A stretch of 64,000 nucleotides of DNA, taken from contig NC_067282.1 of assembly GCF_020740795.1 (NCBI RefSeq), positions 139,920,858 to 139,984,857 on the forward strand, read 5' to 3'. The stretch's first letter is position 1; every line of letters starts with the position of its first letter. The notes under the pieces were generated by a model, which did no database searches, was not told the origin of the DNA, and worked only from the letters and a program-made list of their open reading frames with translations. Shown here one piece after another: positions 13,101 through 25,377 of the stretch. Source of the stretch: Apus apus (Eukaryota; Chordata; Aves; Apodiformes; Apodidae). The translations under genes were made by a program, and so were the position numbers.

Positions 13101-16100
13101 TCTCGGTAGAATTGCAAAGGAGTTAAAAGCAGATCTGGCAAAACAAAGGCTAGGTAGAAAATGAGCTGGAAAATGGTTCAAAACGGAACAAAAGTTTTAA
13201 ATTAAAGGAGGGGAAGAATGTGATGAACAATAATGTGACCTTGGAAACAAGTGCTAGACATCAGATCTAGGTTTTTGAAACTATAGTGGATGAAGAATAA
13301 TCTTACAAGCCAAATGCCACAGACTACATGAAAAATAAAGTCCCTTCTTTGTAATTTCTCTGAACCTCTCAGAATCCCTCTGGGTTTAGGAAATAAAGTT
13401 GTTCTGTGACAGGTATAAAAAGGAAAAGTCACAATTTTCCTCGTGGTCATAACAAAAGAGCCACTAGACAGAACCTGCTACACAGCATGGTGTCTAATGA
13501 GTGGAAAGAGCTGCTGGTAGTTTTAAAGAAAATAAATAAATCACTTTAATGACTAAAGGGAAGTAAGTGAATAAAATTTAGATTTGAGAAAAATAAAACT
13601 GATCCAATCCTCCTGTGACACAAAAGAATGAAAGATTAATGGCTTTATATACTTGGTCACAGTAGAACTGTACTGAGTTATGCTTCTCTTGAACCAGTAC
13701 TTCCTCTCCCTCACCCCTTGCTCACCGATGGCAAAATGATTAAAACAGTGGTAAACTGGGACCCTGCTGAACAGAGTGTTGTCATTCCTGCAAAATGCAA
13801 TAATAAATTTGCATTTTCTTTAAACAAGTCATAACAGAGCTACTAACACAGAGTAGAAATCTTAGAATAAGCACAGAAAAAAACATCAGCAATTCCTTTT
13901 CAAGAGGTGCCCAGGCTAGATTGAAGAGCAAGGTGATGACAGTCCTTTAGAGACATGTCAAACTGCTCAGTGCACTTCCAAGCCCAAACTTGCCCAGAAT
14001 CTGAGTAAAGGCAGTTCTGAGGTTAGGTGCTGGCCCATCATGATGTTTCATTCTGGCTCAGATAGAAAACAGGCACTTACATAACTACTTTACCACACAT
14101 TTAATCCTCATGTGAAATAATGAAGATAATTGTGCAATAGCTAGAAACAATTACTTTAACCAGCCACAGGCAGCTGAGTTTGAATTATGGCAAACATCCA
14201 ATTAGAACTGCTTGATGCCAACAATACTCTTTAGAGTGTGAAAGGTCTCTGGTGTTCATTTCAGGATTTCAGATACAATGTGCTTAGAAGCGATGTGATG
14301 GTTGGACCAGAATTTAACGCAGTGCCTTGTGGAAAGAAAATAAAGTGATATTTACATGACCAACAGGTGCATATGTGGTACTTCTTAGCTAAAAGTCATA
14401 ATGACTCCTGAATATCAGATAAAGGTATTTCTGGGAGTATCAAACTGAAATCTCAACTTGTTCATCTACTGCTTTACCCAAGAGGAAAAAAAGAAATAAA
14501 ACTGCAACTACTCAAGTATTATTTTTTCCCCTTTAGTATGTACCTCCATCATGCACTGGATTACCAGGCAATTTTTTTTTATATTTTAAATCTGTGCATT
14601 TAATTAATCCTTTAGAAGAGTAAAAAAAAGTCCAGATGTCTTTCTTGGGTTTATACATATATTTCCCAAAATAAAACATATTTAAAACACTGAAGATGCT
14701 CTCCTATGACACATAGTAGTGTAAAGGTTTGGGATATTAAACACCAGGTTGGAGATGAGAACTCCAAGACCTCCACCTTCTGCTAGTTTGGCTATCTTGT
14801 TTCTATTTTTCTTTATTTTTCTCACTCGTAAGACCGGAAACCACAGACCCAACCTCAGGCTTGATGTGATCAGGAACATGAATAGGGTTCAGCCTAACCA
14901 CAAAGAAAAAGCCTGACTTTGGGTTGCATGCTGAGGACGCTGGACATCAGTTTTACATTCAGCAGAAACTTACACATATCTACAACCACTAGGTCTGTCC
15001 TAAGCCATTTGCCCAGCCATCAGCAGAACATACTGCACACACTGACACTCATACCAGATTGAGCATGTGAAATACTACGTAGTTTTGTAATACTGATATA
15101 AAACAATACATTATTATGTAACATAGGAGCTATGCTATAAAAAGTATCAATACACTTATAAAATACTTCATAACAGTTAATATGATCTATGCCTTACTAC
15201 ACTGATGGCATAAGTATAATTTTTATTCTTGTAGCTGCAGGGCTTGGTTATTTTCAGATCATGGTAGCATTTCAGGAGCTTATAATTACAAAAACCAAGT
15301 AGAATACAATCTGTCCATGCAGTAGGCAGCCCTTACAATATTATTCTCCTTAAGAGGAAACGTTTGAAATTTATCAAGAAAATATGCATAGTAAAAAATA
15401 TTAATAAATTACCAGACAGACAGGTATAGGAATATTTCACTGATTTATTACACAGCTAAAGTCTCATGCCTCCAAAGCAGAGGCAAAGAGTAATCCATAG
15501 CTGGAAATTATATGATGAGTTGGCGGCAGTGGTGGGGGTTCAGAAGAGAAGTTGTTTGGCTTTTATCAGAGGAGATGCATATTAAACTGGAATCCTTAGC
15601 AATGCATGAGATTTATTTTAATGCGCTGGGTAGATTTAAGTACCAGGTTTCCTGCATTTGAAACGTTATCTTCACATAGGCTTTGTTCTAAACTCTAGCT
15701 GTGAGATACAGCATTGGAATAGTGATTATAGAGTTTATGCCAAAAGCAGGTTATGCTGCTTGTAGGCATTGTAAAACTACTCACCATGCCTGGTACATTA
15801 ATTCTGGTAAGTGCATCTTGCATGCAGTGATGCAGTTTCCAGATGTCATTACTGTCAGTTTGTTTGTTATTCCCTCAGTTCCTCTTCTCCAGCCCTGTCT
15901 GAATTCCATACATCACATAGGTTTCCTGTACCTGCTGCTATATACCAGTTGTTCCCAGAGATGTTCAGTAGCAAGACAAGCAGATATATAAACACATGAA
16001 TCTCCATTCTGTCCAGCACTGACCTGTCACCCCGAGCAGCAAAGTATTTCACTCAGTAATGACCATTAGGCTTAAATCACAACCACTTTCCTCCCCAGCT

Positions 16101-16349
16101 GCAGGCAGGTCAGTGAGGCAAGTGGAGGCACTGAGACACAGAAGCCCATTATGTTTCTCTGAGGAAACAGCCAGCTTCCAGTCTCACGAGGTGGTTGTGT
16201 GAACATTGGAAAAATTTAAATAAAATCCCATTTGGGAATAAGCACATCACTTTGAAGGCTCAATGAAAACGTATGTTTTTGAGTAGAATTTGGCATTGCC
16301 ATCCATAAGCATGGTCAGCCAGAGAGCTACAGTAACTGACACGCTCTCC
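7119..16349. other. Non-coding, nothing recognised
   Basis: Over 9 kb of AT-rich single-copy-looking DNA with homopolymers but no recognised gene or mobile element. A small GATA-site inverted repeat lies at 8,254-8,278. Confidence 0.55.
10665..10680 (+). repeat. A homopolymer (16 bases) with T run 120 bases upstream
   Basis: A run preceded by a 14-base T run at 10,532-10,545. The pair could be folded together, but no retrocopy lies between. Confidence 0.8.
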
Positions 16350-16557
16350 AGGGACTTTTTGCAAGGGCATGTAGTGATAGGATGAAGAGGAATAATTTCA
16401 AGCTGAGAGAGGGTAGATTTAGATTGGATATTAGGAATAAATTCTTTACTGTGAGGGTGGTGGGACACTGGAAGAGGTTGTCCAGAGAAGCTGTGGATGC
16501 CCCTCCTGGGCAGTGTTCAAGGCCAGGCTGGATGGGACTTTGAGCAACCTGGTTTAG
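16350..16557 (+). mobile_element. CR1 LINE, 3' region fragment lacking the terminal end
   Basis: The stretch GGGACTTTTTGCAAGGGCAT followed by GTAGTGATAGGA, TAGATTTAGATTGGATATTA, TACTGTGAGGGTGGTGGGAC, and TTTGAGCAACCTGGT matches the same CR1 subfamily as the 3' part at 58.3 kb. The last 60-70 bases including the terminal repeat are missing or too diverged to see, so this copy is truncated at both ends. Confidence 0.9.
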
Positions 16558-19500
16558 AAAAGCACAGCACTGGCATATGCCCATTGCCACAAAATTGCTT
16601 CTGGTCCTAATATTTCATCGATGAGTTTATGGTGTCCATATTTACCAAAATAACTTTTCTAAACAAAGAGCATATCTAAATCAAATAATGTTATTGCCTT
16701 ATTTACCTCACTACTATGGAATTTTGAAGTCTAGCAAGATTAATTACAGATGAATATTGATTTTTTATTATTCAACATTTTTTGCAAACAAAACTTTCTC
16801 TGGTAGTATCCCAGCTTGCACAAGCCTAAATGCCATACAACTACACTCGACAAACATAACCATATAATTACGTACTGGCAGTTATTCCAAAGTATTTTAA
16901 GTACCACGAAATGTGGGAACAACATAAAATAAACAGCATAATACAAAAGAATAATATTATGAATCAAGCAGTGCATTTTTTTCTCTTAGCTATGTGAAAA
17001 TGCTCCAGTTTTAAGTTTAGCTGAAGTTGTTGCATTATCTTCATTTTAACTGATCTGGAGTGCCATCAAGAATAATATATCCTGTTACAGACCCTAAGTC
17101 AAGGTAAGACAAATGATGTCAAGTCTTAAAGGTTATTCCTATCTGTAATTCTCCATTTCTGCTTTTCATCTCCTGCCCTTTTTGGATACAAGGGGTTTGA
17201 TCTGGCCAAGCTGAAGTTGTCTTTTCCACAGCCTGCACTACTTGGGTGGAGACTACAGTGTCCTTACCGAGTGGCCTGAAGTCTAGGGATGTGCTCCAGG
17301 TGAAACAGTTTTCAAAGAGGACATCACCTCTCCATGGAGCTGCTTCCAGAGTCTGGTAGCAGTGCAAGATAAGAGGGTTTCACACAACTGCTTCTTCAAC
17401 CTCTAAACATGGATAGAAATCAGCCGATTTTGTTCCAGAAGCCAAACCATCTGAATTTAGAATATTCTCAGTAATTATACTTTTAGTAGCTTTTTTTAAA
17501 CTTAAGCTTGTTAGAAAACTGAACAACTTAAAATATCAGTAACTATATTTGGAGTTGGTGGATGAACAAATAGTATAGAAAAAGAGGAAATTGTCCTAAC
17601 AGTTGCTTAAAGAACCTTTAATGATTTTATACCATTGTTGGAAACATGACACAGAACTGTAATTTTTCATGATGGAGGAAGCTTAAAATCTTGCAATAAG
17701 CTTTTCTACACTCTTAATCATGTGAAACCTTGCTCTAATACTCACCTGCTTCCTTTCTTAATGCACAGCAAATGGCACTGCTGGACAGGGACTGATGTCC
17801 TCCCCTTCATTTTTCACTGTTTCCTCCATCCCTCACCAAATATTCTGTAGAACAAACCCAAACCCTGACCCTGCCAGCCCTACCACAGGCATGATTGTTT
17901 GAGCACTTTGAAAATCAGAACAACCCATGAAAACAGTGTCTTTAACTACAAGGCAAAGAGGTGGAAGAAATCTTCAGGTAATTCAGCTCATCAGCTTGTT
18001 TGATACAAACCATAAAATATGTGAAGTGATGCTAAAAAAATAATAATAATAAAAAAGGCAGCAAGACTTGACATCATAGAATTTAAAGGAAAACTACACT
18101 CTGAACTTTTAGTGTTATTCAGCCTTAATTTTAGCTTTGTTCACGTTCTCAATCTCCATTTCTATGAGTATTAGGCTTTCTCTCGCTTAACTATTTGCAA
18201 CCAGATACTACAAGCTGAAGTAAAACAGAAAACTGGAAATTACAAGAATTGTCTGTTTTATTCTCTCTTCCTCTGGCTGTTGTGACAGTGTTTCGTTTGT
18301 AATATTTTACCAGTGGAGAAATTAAAATGAAGAGCTTGTGGCAAGGTCTCTGTAGAAGAAAGGGAGAGCTGAAGTGGCAGTTCCTGCATGTTTCAAACTG
18401 TTTAGAGAGACTCGGAAGGACCTAAAGAACTTCCTCTGACACAAAGGAACATTATTCACACTGGAAGACTTATAACTGGTCTTATTCCCCCCACCTGTGC
18501 AAGGGGAGCTGATGAATGGGGGTGAAGTTCAGCAGTGCACAGGATTTATTTCCTAGCATCATGACATGTCAAAAGGGAAAGACAGACAGACTTGTGTGCA
18601 TATTACAGGGCCAAATGTCACAGAGAAGCTGAGTAAATAGGTACAGGCTAAGGATTTCTAGAGATAAAGACTTGTCTCCCTCGGCTTGTAGTGTAAGAGT
18701 AGAATTGATCCAGAACTTCTCCAGCTGCCTTTGGACTGCAAAACCTCCCACATCTGCCTTTCAGCCACCCTCAATGTATCTAACAGGTCACTTCACAAAA
18801 TTCCCCTCACAAAAGGAGCTACATTAAAACCACATTCCTCAGTAAAACACAAATAAACAAAACTCACCAAATTATCACAGAAGTTGTGACATTCCTGTCT
18901 TGCCTCTGGTATTAGGATTACTACTTATTCTCTACATGCTCTTAACCATTCCATGACTGAAACAGAGAGACCCAGGCAAACACAGACTGTCCCTTGAATC
19001 TTGGGAGCAGGGAGGAGAAGGGGGAAAAAATTAAGTATTAAAACATTTACAAAAGTATTTTATTTGCCCTTTGCAGTTCCACAGGACATTTGTACCACAA
19101 GCTAAAAAGACAAGAAAGCAAGCAAAATTTTCTTAGATGTTTATTCTAATCAGTCAATATAGTGTGATAAATAGCACAAGCCACAGAAATGCCTGAATAC
19201 ATCTAAAAAGGGTAAATCTAAAATATAGATTAATAATATCTTCTTTAACCATTGACTTTTTAATTTTACCTGATATGATGGCTCTATTTCCAACATGAAC
19301 AGCTCTGAGTTAGATGTACAAGGCGGTTATGCATTATTACATAATCCCTTGTTATGACTTCACTATTTTGTCAAACCTAAAGCACGTAAACCTTCATACT
19401 TCAGGGGAGTTCTGTATTTTTACTTTCCACAGCTAGGCACTGTTTATTGGCACATTTCCTCATAACCCAAAGAAAAAATCTATTATCACCTGCAACTCTG

Positions 19501-20957
19501 TGGGGAAAATACAGAGTGCAGACCAAAACACAGAAGGGCACAGATGGAGATACTTCTCTGTGTATACGTGACACTAAGGGGATGTGAACTTTAAGCAGCT
19601 TATTTAGTTTGTTCAGTGCCCTTGAAATAAAAAGCAGCTCTAGATTCAGAGTTCAAGTTGGAGGCAATCATTCAAGGATGCTCAGACTGTGGATTAAGGT
19701 AGTTTTTTAGCAGAGAAGGTAAGATGGGAAATACCGCTTCTTGAAAGAGGGGAAATCAGAGCACAATGAATGCTGAATTAAAGATCTAAGTCGGGGAAAC
19801 CAAGAAAGCAATCCTCACCACTAGCATCACAGTGGAGTGCTAGTCTGAAACACACATGCCTAGCGAGTACCTGAAAAGCTGCACAACAGTCAGGGACATG
19901 GGGAAAGCAGCATACCAAACAGCTGTGTGGAGAGCCCATGCTGTGATCAGAACATCAAGAAACTGAAAATAAGACTTCCAGAAAGCTGAGAAATAATTTT
20001 AAGTGAAACAAATAATTACTGGGAAGTGGTTACTGCAGGCAACTTTCTGATAAAAATGGAATATCCCACTGCACTTTCTGAAGGCTTTATGCCTTTGCTA
20101 AGTAGAGATGTACACAGATGCAGGAAGGGAATTCGGCTCACCAAACTATGGCTGTGTAGACCTTAGTTTACTAGACCCCATTTGAAGACTAGCAAGGAAT
20201 GAGCTTGCACAGGGTTTTTTCTGCAGGACAGGGCATGGCACTGTGACGAATCACTCTAGGGGAGCGCTCATGCCTGCTAGAGGAGTCTGTATGAGTGGGT
20301 GAGATGTACCCTGTATATTTCTCAAAGCAGGGAGTTGCACCATTGTGTCCTATTAACCTGTGCAGCAATTGAGTGGCATCAGCAGCATTAGAAGCCAACG
20401 TATGCAGGACCTTTTGTTTCCTTTTCCAGGGCAAGGAGCCAGCTCCCACCCCAGCCAAGAAGAGTAGCTGTCAGTTGCAGAAACCCAGAATTATAGCTGG
20501 CTTAAAATAACACCCCTCCACTCAAGAATTGCTGCAGCATCATTCTCCACTCAAAAGCTGTTCACTAGGCCCATGAAAAGAGCAAAGACTATTTGTATGA
20601 ACTTTCAGAATGCTGTTTAAGTTATATTTCAGAATGCTTTGCTAGCCTTTTTGAAAGAAAGGGCAGCAAAATTCTGGAAGTGTTTCATGTTTCAGGTTGG
20701 GGGTTCGCATAAGAAAAAGCTCCTCTTTCAAGATGGGTCTCCTTCCTTTCTGCCATAACTGTGTCAGCTGAAATCAAATTAAGAATGTGTAACTGCCACA
20801 GCTGGGGACATTCAGATCTGAGACATTGACTGGCAGTTGTAGAGTTAAAGTACCCTTACAAAATCAGGAACTAGGTTTGTGCAGCAGCATCCATCACTTA
20901 GGGTTATTCCAATCCAGAGTTCTGTCTGGGGATAACTTTAATCTAGACTTTTCAAGG

Positions 20958-20978
20958 AAAAAAAAAAAAAAAAAAAAA
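20958..20978 (+). repeat. A homopolymer (21 bases)
   Basis: Uninterrupted A run. No processed pseudogene or SINE is recognisable to its left. Confidence 0.85.
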
Positions 20979-23900
20979 GAGATAGGAAGAGACAAGGAAG
21001 TCTTCCCCCAAACAAACATCTCGGCCCATTGCTTCAATCCTTTCTTCACAACTTACTGCAAGTCTGAACTTCTTTAGGGTTTTTTTCAAAAAAATAAAAA
21101 TCTAAAGGAAAGAATCAGTATATCTCAATATATGCACCTTTTGCTTCTGCCTCCATTCTGTACTTCACTGAAAGGCGTGAAAGATGTGCCAAAATAACAC
21201 AAAATTACTGTTTTCCTCCCATGCTCTCAGCTTGACAGGAAACACTGTGGCCTCACAAGAATATTCTTTAAAAAACAACTGTGCCTTATCCTGCCCTGAG
21301 CTCCATGGAAACATCCATGGAACTCATTGCTGGACTGTAGCCTAAAGCTGAGGTTTAGCTCAGTTTTTTGAGTTTGTTCTCATTTTGTCCAAAACAGCCT
21401 ACACATCTCTGGTACAGCTCTGCTGGCCTGTCAGGATCTAAGCTAAGCTCTCCAACTTCTTTTAAAATAAGAAACCAAGCAGCCATGAAATGGTAATGAC
21501 TTTCAGTATTTGACCCAGTAACCTACAGGAGGAATGCAGGTAAAACTTCATTGACTAATGCTGCATTATGTAAAGCCAGAATCAGATAAGTGCTGGTATT
21601 TTTCTATGCTTGCCATGATGAATAAAAGCACACAAAGGTTTATTTCAAAATATAAATGAGGTTGGGCTGAACAACTCCTGTAGCTCTTTTAAAAATTACA
21701 CAGTTGGAAAAGAATTGTCAATCAATTTTATAGGGAACAATGGATGCTAAACTTCATTCAAGACTGCTTCTATACTAGTCTTATTTTCTTAGCATAGAGC
21801 ACATTATTGTGATCCACATATCAGATGGTATCTGTATGCCCATATGCCCTGTTCTTTGAATGATTTCATCTTTCGTGCATAAAGCCACAAGAGAATCTTG
21901 AAAAATCTTTTCAATTTGTTGATCTGAAGCAGTGTTTGAAAACTGGAGAAACCTAGTTATTTTATATCCTTAACTTCATTATTTTTACAAAGTACAGCTA
22001 CATGTGTTCCATTTTAACCAATAAGTAGGCCCCTGAAAAGTATAAATATGCCACTCAGTATGCAGGGCTTTTTCCCCCATCTGCAACAAGATGTTCTGCC
22101 AACTAATTCACATTTGCATGACATCGTAATATTTCCATTAGCACAGCTGATAAAAGTTTTGAGAGTCTGAACACACTGGCAAACTCCAGCATTATTTAAG
22201 AAACTTCTGTCCTACCTCTTTTTGAGTCAGACTAAAGGACTGAAGCAAATCATCATGACTTAGAAAAATGTGAACTTTAGTTTAATTAGCTTCTTACATT
22301 TGTTTCAGGTAGAAGAGCAAATCCATTTTTCAAATGTTCTGATGTTCAAAATATTTTGAGGAAATCAGTGTTATAAGTGAAAGCAACATCCTGTAAAAGT
22401 TGGGCATAAACCCAGGAGAATAAGTGAGTTATGAGTGAATGTAGACCAGAACTCTATTGTCTGCAGACAAGATATGGTCAAACACAGAAAGCAGCCAAAG
22501 GCCAGAGGGACAAGATAGAGGATAGCAAGGACACAACCCTGAGCAGCTCCTACATTATAAATATTAAGAGTAGCTGTCCAGAGAAACCCTAACTTGTATG
22601 AGCAAACAAGGTGCACCAAAACAAGTCTCCCCCCTCAAACAGTAAGACACCAAAGAGCCAGAAATCCACGTGATACAGGAGACAAATAAGTAAATAGATA
22701 CCTCAGGCTGAAAGTAAGCAGGTAATCAGCATTCTTAAGCCTCTGCTGCTCTGAGAAATGGGTCAAAAAAGTCCCAGTCAACAGAAATCAAAGGGAGAAG
22801 CACTGTTTTGTTTGTATCCTTAGCAACCCACGTGAAATTCAAGCACCCCTCATCTCACCTGAGAGAGGGTCACAAGCCCTAAAACAGGGAAGTTACTTTT
22901 ATTTTTTTCCCTCTTAACATAAAAAAGCAAAATTAAAATACAAAATTTGAATTATAATTATGGAGCAAATAATAAATTTAGATCAAGGATATCAGACAAG
23001 AACACAAACAGAAGCCCCTTTCTCCTCACTCACAGTTCAGGACTCTGCTGCTAGGGCCAGGATAAGAGACCTCCTAAACCTCCCATCAGTTTCCTGTTGT
23101 TGTCAAGCAATACTCCTACATACTTTAATGCACTGATTAACCACTGATTAAGGAACTCACAAATTAACCTTTAATTAGCTCATCAACATTTTGTTATCAG
23201 TAGTGTGCAGCATACACAATTCTAATCTTGCTCTGCTCAAAGCTTACCTGATCCTTCAGAGTATTTTGTGCATCAATATTCGTAAGCAAGGGCTGTTTTC
23301 AAACTGATATAATAAATGCTGTTACGTGGGAGAGTTGGAGGGTGTTGTTTTTTTTCTTCTTCTGGAAGGTTACACTGGAATCATGTTTGTGGCTTCTAGA
23401 AATGTTATACAGATAAGGAATTCAGCCTACCCTGTCTCATAACAGTGTAGTCCTTTTAAACATAAGGAAAACATATTCATAAAGTCCTTCATTAAAAGCC
23501 CAAGTTCATAGTGCTGCAGGACATTCTTTAGCTGCAAACTTTTGTGTCTGTGTACTTCTCCATGTACCAGAGCAGAATTTGATATAAGAACAACTGAACC
23601 TACCACACAACTGGGTCCTATGTAAGGCAATCTTTGAGCCTAAAGCCACTTTTTAACTTCAGTAAGAAATTACTGATCTTTTCTTCTTGCTCTACAGGAC
23701 AGACCTTGTACCTGTTGTAACTCTTCAGATGTCACTGGGATAATCCCAGGAACTAATCTGCTGTCACTGCATTGGATCCTTAAGGTGTAGAAATAGAAGT
23801 GTTGCTTTTGCTTGGTTAAAAACACCACTGGCAGAACAAGTAATCTCCACCAGATCTCAGATTTTGTAGTCATACAAAAAGCTCTGGCAGGAAGCAAATC

Positions 23901-24434
23901 AGAGGCACATTCTTATCAACACTGTAGGGCAGTGTTATGTCCCTGTTTAACTTTAAAGTCACTTTAACCTTTGGATTTACCATTCCTCATGATCTTGCCA
24001 CTAGCTTTTTCACGTGGATTGGAAACAAGCCTTTGAGGAACCATTTCACATGCCTTTGCATTTCCATACCATTAACTCAGAGCAAGAATAATTCTAACCT
24101 AAATGCAGTCCTTAATCTGTAACAGCAGCGGGTGAGAAAGAGCTGTGCCTGATGAGCCTCAGCCTACTGGAACATATGTTTGCCAGTGCCACAGACAAAG
24201 TGCCAGGATTTATTATGCCAATTACTGCACAACCATTTATTGGGTCTCCAATACTAATGATATGGTGTGAAAGCAGGTCATACGCAGAAAAGAAAATCAA
24301 GAAAGAAACCACATTACTCATATCTTACTGTTTTTATTTCTGTCATCTACCATCCGTTCTCCAACATTGGCCTGCTTCTTGAGATAAATCTTTTAATCCA
24401 GTAGTGACTGCCAACAAGGTTGTTTTTGTGTCAG

Positions 24435-24552
24435 CAAAATAGTCTAATAATAATAGAAGACACATTTTCATTCACACTGAAAACTAGAAAGGGAAATAAA
24501 AGAATATCTGACCCAAAAGATCACCTTACTTTGTACCCTTTGGATTCAACAG
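24435..24552 (+). other. Exon-like open frame, unidentified
   Basis: Bordered by TTTTTGTGTCAG on the left and ACAG|GTAAGTAT on the right, both good vertebrate splice-site matches. Only one of three frames is open; it encodes QNSLIIIEDTFSFTLKTRKG then NKRISDPKDHLTLYPLDSTG. It would start in phase 0 and end in phase 1. No family is recognised and no matching partner exon was found; it could equally be a non-coding RNA exon or chance. Confidence 0.2.
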
Positions 24553-25354
24553 GTAAGTATTTTTACACAGTTAATAAAATATACCGATTTTTTTTTTTCC
24601 CCTCACAAAACAGGTATATCCATTCAGCAGCCCACCTGGAACTCTGTGACATGGCCTGATTTTTCACCGATTGCTGTTTGGAAACCTGCTCTTTAGAGGC
24701 ACGAATTCTGCAGCCTCTTGGAATTATTTGCCAGAAATAAATGGTTAAAAATATATACCCACAGCAGCACCTTTCTACAGGTGTGCAACAACTGACAGGG
24801 AAGCAAGGGCAAGCAACATGAACAAACACGGAAAGATTATCTTATAGTGCCATAGCTCTTGGGTGTGGAGCCCATCCTTTTCAAAGCATCACAGTCCTAT
24901 TTCTGCATGAGAGCACGCCTACAACCAAACCCACCCACTTCTATCATTTTAGTTTTGTAGTGCAGAGCTGAGTGTGTGCTGTAAGAAGAGTCTCATCTGT
25001 CCTTTCCCTCATTTTAAAAGCAGAAAAAAGATTCATAAGGAACATTTTTCAAGTGAACAAGTTGCCTTTCAAAAACATACATTGCAGTCTTAAGTGGCTG
25101 GCAGACAGGTAGTCCCAGCTCCCTATTAACTAATTCTAGGCACTTAACTAGAGTTACCTTGAGTATCCTAGGAGATAACAAGACACCTACTGACAGCAAT
25201 TGAGATCTCAGTGGTACAAGCAGCTTATTTCTCTCTACTGACTACAGGGGAGACTTAGGACAATTATGTTTCTAACTCAAGTGCATCAATTACATACCTA
25301 AAGTTAAGCAAGATGAATACAGACCTACAGAGCTTGACATTTAAAGAGAATGAC

Positions 25355-25377
25355 CAGAAGCACCTAAGGTGCTTCTG
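25355..25377. other. Perfect inverted repeat, arms of 10 bases
   Basis: CAGAAGCACC, three-base centre TAA, then GGTGCTTCTG. The arms match perfectly. It stands alone, with no gene or repeat recognised around it. Confidence 0.9.

Noticed and set aside
16081..16200. Possible third MIR (GGCACTGAGACACAGAAG)
   Set aside because: Only one short anchor resembles MIR; the other expected anchors are absent.
17116..18076. GATGTCAAGTCTT and its reverse complement about 950 bases apart
   Set aside because: A 13-base match between two places in 64 kb is expected many times by chance.
21655..21690. Possible CR1 tail (GAGGTTGGGCTGAACAACTC)
   Set aside because: Only loosely like GGTTGGACTAGATGACCTC and lacks the following CCTTCCAACC and terminal repeat.
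23190..23345. Minus-strand exon candidate ending at a CAG|GTAAGC donor near 23,248
   Set aside because: All three frames contain stops over the short stretch between acceptor and donor.
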